Origin: CAZKWY01 sp964556655
Lineage (GTDB): Bacteria; Patescibacteriota; Minisyncoccia; Portnoybacterales; UBA2143
Length of the DNA: 5,243 bases
Assembly: GCA_964556655.1 (NCBI GenBank)
Contig: CAZKWY010000026.1
Coordinates: 1-5,243, forward strand
Direction of reading: 5' to 3'
This document shows positions 5,204-5,243 of this stretch, piece after piece (position 1 is the first letter of the stretch; each line of letters opens with the position of its first letter). Below the pieces are notes generated by a model, which was not told where the DNA came from, made no database searches, and saw only the letters and a list, made by a program, of their open reading frames with translations. The position numbers and the translations under genes were made by a program.

Positions 5204-5243
5204 AAATACTGACCCATTTTTATTCCCCAGATAAGGAAATGTT
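5186..5243. other. Foreign sequence joining the IS30 fragment, TGACCC repeats
   Basis: From about 5186 the sequence no longer fits IS30. It carries AGTGACCC (5189-5196) and ACTGACCC (5208-5215), two similar motifs 19 bases apart. Repeated short motifs of this kind near a junction are reminiscent of the multiple terminal repeats of some insertion sequences such as the IS21 family, but I cannot confirm a family from 58 bases. No gene is visible. Confidence 0.4.

Noticed and set aside
1..5243. CRISPR array, tRNA or rRNA genes
   Set aside because: I saw no regularly spaced repeats and recognised no tRNA or rRNA sequence on either strand.

Overview
The window is AT-rich bacterial DNA. The best guess is a Patescibacteria (CPR, Parcubacteria-like) genome or something similar. 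This rests on the style of the genes: a lysine- and isoleucine-rich multi-pass sensor kinase of the kind common in CPR, tiny NYN and Nudix proteins, starts without ribosome binding sites close behind TATAAT boxes, and an IS30-type element. It is an inference; no rRNA or other marker gene is present.

Layout. Bases 1-116 hold a strong 14-bp palindrome, a TATAAT box and a short terminator-like hairpin, possibly a very small transcript. Bases 117-617 (minus) are a NYN-domain (LabA/DUF88-like) nuclease gene broken by two frameshifts. Back to back with it, from a near-consensus promoter, lies a Nudix hydrolase gene (818-1222, plus) interrupted by one in-frame TAG. A terminator at 1209-1237 closes the Nudix gene and, from the other side, the kinase gene. 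Bases 1253-3469 (minus) encode a 738-aa histidine kinase: an N-terminal 7TM-type membrane region, then GAF, HisKA and HATPase domains. Upstream of it on the same strand are a class I SAM methyltransferase of the PhcB-like '3-hydroxypalmitate methyl ester (EF) biosynthesis' family (3542-4588) and a 52-codon gene for a small membrane protein (4593-4751). The last two are translationally linked and read from a TTGACA promoter at 4808-4837. Bases from about 4851 to the right edge are the left part of an IS30-family element. Its transposase keeps only the DNA-binding N-terminus before the sequence changes at about 5186 into something carrying repeated TGACCC motifs.

How the genes may work together. 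In Ralstonia, PhcB makes a fatty-acid methyl ester signal and the histidine kinase PhcS senses it. A PhcB-family methyltransferase beside a multi-pass membrane kinase, with a small membrane protein ahead of it, could be an undescribed signal-synthesis and sensing module. The pairing is inferred from gene order. There is no response regulator in the window, and a terminator plus a separate promoter lie between the two genes. The left third (NYN, Nudix) and the right edge (IS30) both show gene breakage, so either this is a decaying accessory region or the assembly contains errors; reads would decide.
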